The notes under the pieces are model-generated. The model was not told where the DNA came from, did not search any database, and saw only the letters and a program-made list of their open reading frames with translations. Shown here one piece after another: positions 62,824-64,000 of a stretch of DNA of 64,000 nucleotides. The translations under genes and the position numbers were made by a program. The stretch is from Bradyrhizobium sp. CCGE-LA001 (GTDB lineage: Bacteria > Pseudomonadota > Alphaproteobacteria > Rhizobiales > Xanthobacteraceae), in the NCBI RefSeq assembly GCF_000296215.2, contig NZ_CP013949.1, positions 1,543,501 through 1,607,500 of the forward strand. Direction: 5' to 3'. How positions within the stretch are numbered: position 1 is the stretch's first letter; the number at the start of each line of letters is the position of its first letter.

Positions 62824-64000
62824 ATGGCGCGTATCGTCGTGCTCGGCGCCGGGTTTGCAGGTCTGTGGGCGGCCATCGGCGCCGCGCGCAAGCGCGACGA
62901 GATCGGCGCGAACGGCGACATCGAGATCCACCTCGTCGACCGCAATCCCTATCACAACATCCGCGTGCGCAACTACGAGGCCGATCTCGGCGAGGTCGCT
63001 TTGCCGCTGCCGCAGCTGCTCGACCCGATCGCTGTCAGCCATGGCATCGGCGAGGTCGAGGCCATCGATCCGGCACACCGCGAAATCTCGCTGGTCACGA
63101 GCCGCGGTGAGGAGACGCTGCACTATGATCGCCTCGTGCTAGCGCTCGGCAGCGAGGTGATGCGTCCCGACATTCCAGGCTTTGCCGAGCACGCCTTCGA
63201 CGTCGACACCTATGCCGCAGCGCTCCGCCTCGAGGATCATCTCGTTTCGCTCGGCCGCAGCGTGCCGGCGCCGGGTCGTTCGACGGTGGTGGTGGTCGGC
63301 GCGGGCTTCACCGGCATCGAGGTCGCAGCCGAGATGCCGGCGCGGCTCGCGCATGCGGGCATCAGCGGCAGCCGCCGCATCATCCTGGTCGATCCCAATC
63401 CTTCTGTCGGCGCGACCATCGGCGCGCAGGCGCGTCCCGTCATCGAGACGGCCCTGGCCTCGCTCGATGTCGAGATGCGGCTCGGCGTGCGCGTCGCCTC
63501 AATCGAGGCGGCCGGCGTGCATCTGAGCTCGGGCGAATTCATTCCGGCGCAGACGGTGATCTGGTGCGCAGGGATGCGCGCAAGCCCCTTGGCGGCAAGC
63601 TTTCCGGAGGCGCGCGATCGTCTCGGGCGTCTGCTCGTCGATCCTTTCTTGCGGGTTGCGGATGTGCCTGGCGTGTTCGCGGCCGGCGACGTGGCCTCGA
63701 GCGTGGTCGACGGGCTGCATCCGACCGTGATGTCCTGTCAGTTCGCACGTCCCATGGGCCGCTTCGCCGGCCACAACGTGGTCGCCGATCTCGCCGGCCT
63801 GCCGATGCTGCCGCTTCGGATCGACTGGTACGTCACGGTGCTCGATCTCGGCGGTTGGGGCGCGCTCTACACCGAAGGCTGGGACCGCGAGGTGCGCGCC
63901 ACCGGCGCTGCGGCGAAGGCGACCAAGGAAACCATTAACCGCAAGCGCATCTATCCGCCGCTGACGGGCAGCAAGGAAGAGCTGTTCGCGGCGGCCGCGC
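62824..64000 (+). CDS. NAD(P)/FAD-dependent oxidoreductase, NDH-2-like (3' end outside window)
   Basis: At least 392 residues, running off the window. FAD-binding MARIVVLGAGFAGLWAA, then YDRLVLALGSEV, a second Rossmann motif VVVVGAGFTGIEVAAEMP for NAD(P)H, and FAD site VFAAGDVAS. These match type II NADH:quinone dehydrogenases and related pyridine nucleotide-disulfide enzymes. The start at 62824 follows AGGCGG. It would pass electrons from NADH to quinone without proton pumping if it is a true NDH-2. The C-terminal membrane-binding part is not visible. Confidence 0.85.
   Translation, partial: MARIVVLGAGFAGLWAAIGAARKRDEIGANGDIEIHLVDRNPYHNIRVRNYEADLGEVALPLPQLLDPIAVSHGIGEVEAIDPAHREISLVTSRGEETLHYDRLVLALGSEVMRPDIPGFAEHAFDVDTYAAALRLEDHLVSLGRSVPAPGRSTVVVVGAGFTGIEVAAEMPARLAHAGISGSRRIILVDPNPSVGATIGAQARPVIETALASLDVEMRLGVRVASIEAAGVHLSSGEFIPAQTVIWCAGMRASPLAASFPEARDRLGRLLVDPFLRVADVPGVFAAGDVASSVVDGLHPTVMSCQFARPMGRFAGHNVVADLAGLPMLPLRIDWYVTVLDLGGWGALYTEGWDREVRATGAAAKATKETINRKRIYPPLTGSKEELFAAAA

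Overview
The window reads as chromosome of a Bradyrhizobium-like alphaproteobacterium (Rhizobiales/Hyphomicrobiales). The grounds are high GC, third-position-GC-rich codon use with long antisense shadow frames, a CtrA/ChpT cell-cycle phosphorelay, an EipA-type DUF1134 protein, a DUF3551 protein, and several families of intergenic palindromic repeats of the kind abundant in Bradyrhizobium genomes. No rRNA, CRISPR, integrase or transposase was found. One tRNA gene is present, tRNA-Val(CAC).

Layout. 0-3.2 kb (minus): a Tat-exported SorA-type sulfite dehydrogenase, a truncated exported protein after it, and a membrane adenylate cyclase with a heme-type anchor and a [2Fe-2S] domain. 3.4-9.4 kb: a GT39-like glycosyltransferase, the ycjX-ycjF pair, a hemolysin III-family protein and an SDR. 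9.5-10.8 kb: a MarR regulator and a divergent SDR sharing a clear palindromic operator. 10.9-16.9 kb: a benzoylformate-decarboxylase-like ThDP enzyme, then a MaoC-like hydratase, CaiB/BaiF CoA-transferase and acyl-CoA dehydrogenase operon with a divergent LysR regulator. 17.1-19.7 kb: two tandem paralogous P450s. 20-22.3 kb: a DUF898 membrane protein coupled to an M48 peptidase.

22.6-27.4 kb holds a uracil-catabolism (URC) set: a GTP-cyclohydrolase-II-like URC1, a DUF1688 URC4, and a uracil phosphoribosyltransferase homologue whose PRPP loop is degenerate. It has a possible attenuator in the leader and a divergent threonine-synthase-like PLP enzyme. 27.5-39.2 kb is a mix: DUF2927, an L,D-transpeptidase, a second ThDP enzyme, a PD-(D/E)XK-like protein, a Bug-type solute-binding protein, small secreted proteins, a GreA/B-like factor, and an SDR/cupin/carboxymuconolactone-decarboxylase operon with a divergent LysR gene. 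39.2-43.7 kb is visibly less GC-rich. It encodes a GT2 glycosyltransferase translationally coupled to a large membrane protein with a discoidin-like C-terminus, plus a SAM methyltransferase, and abuts the 3' end of tRNA-Val.

44-59.7 kb is a cell-cycle and motility block: a coiled-coil membrane protein, EipA, a YHS protein, CysQ, ChpT, the operon cheA-cheW-cheY-cheB-cheR (CheA carries a receiver domain), a yjfL-yjfM-yjfC-like trio, ctrA, and divergent fliI-fliJ. CtrA-box-like sites lie upstream of cheA and between ctrA and fliI, and a cluster of five GANTC sites lies upstream of ctrA. 59.8-64 kb: an ECF sigma/anti-sigma pair, an AraC regulator, and a type II NADH-dehydrogenase-like flavoprotein cut by the window end.

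The best leads for something not fully described are the URC operon with its altered UPRTase, the heme/[2Fe-2S]/cyclase sensor beside sulfite dehydrogenase, and the GT2 plus membrane-discoidin pair.
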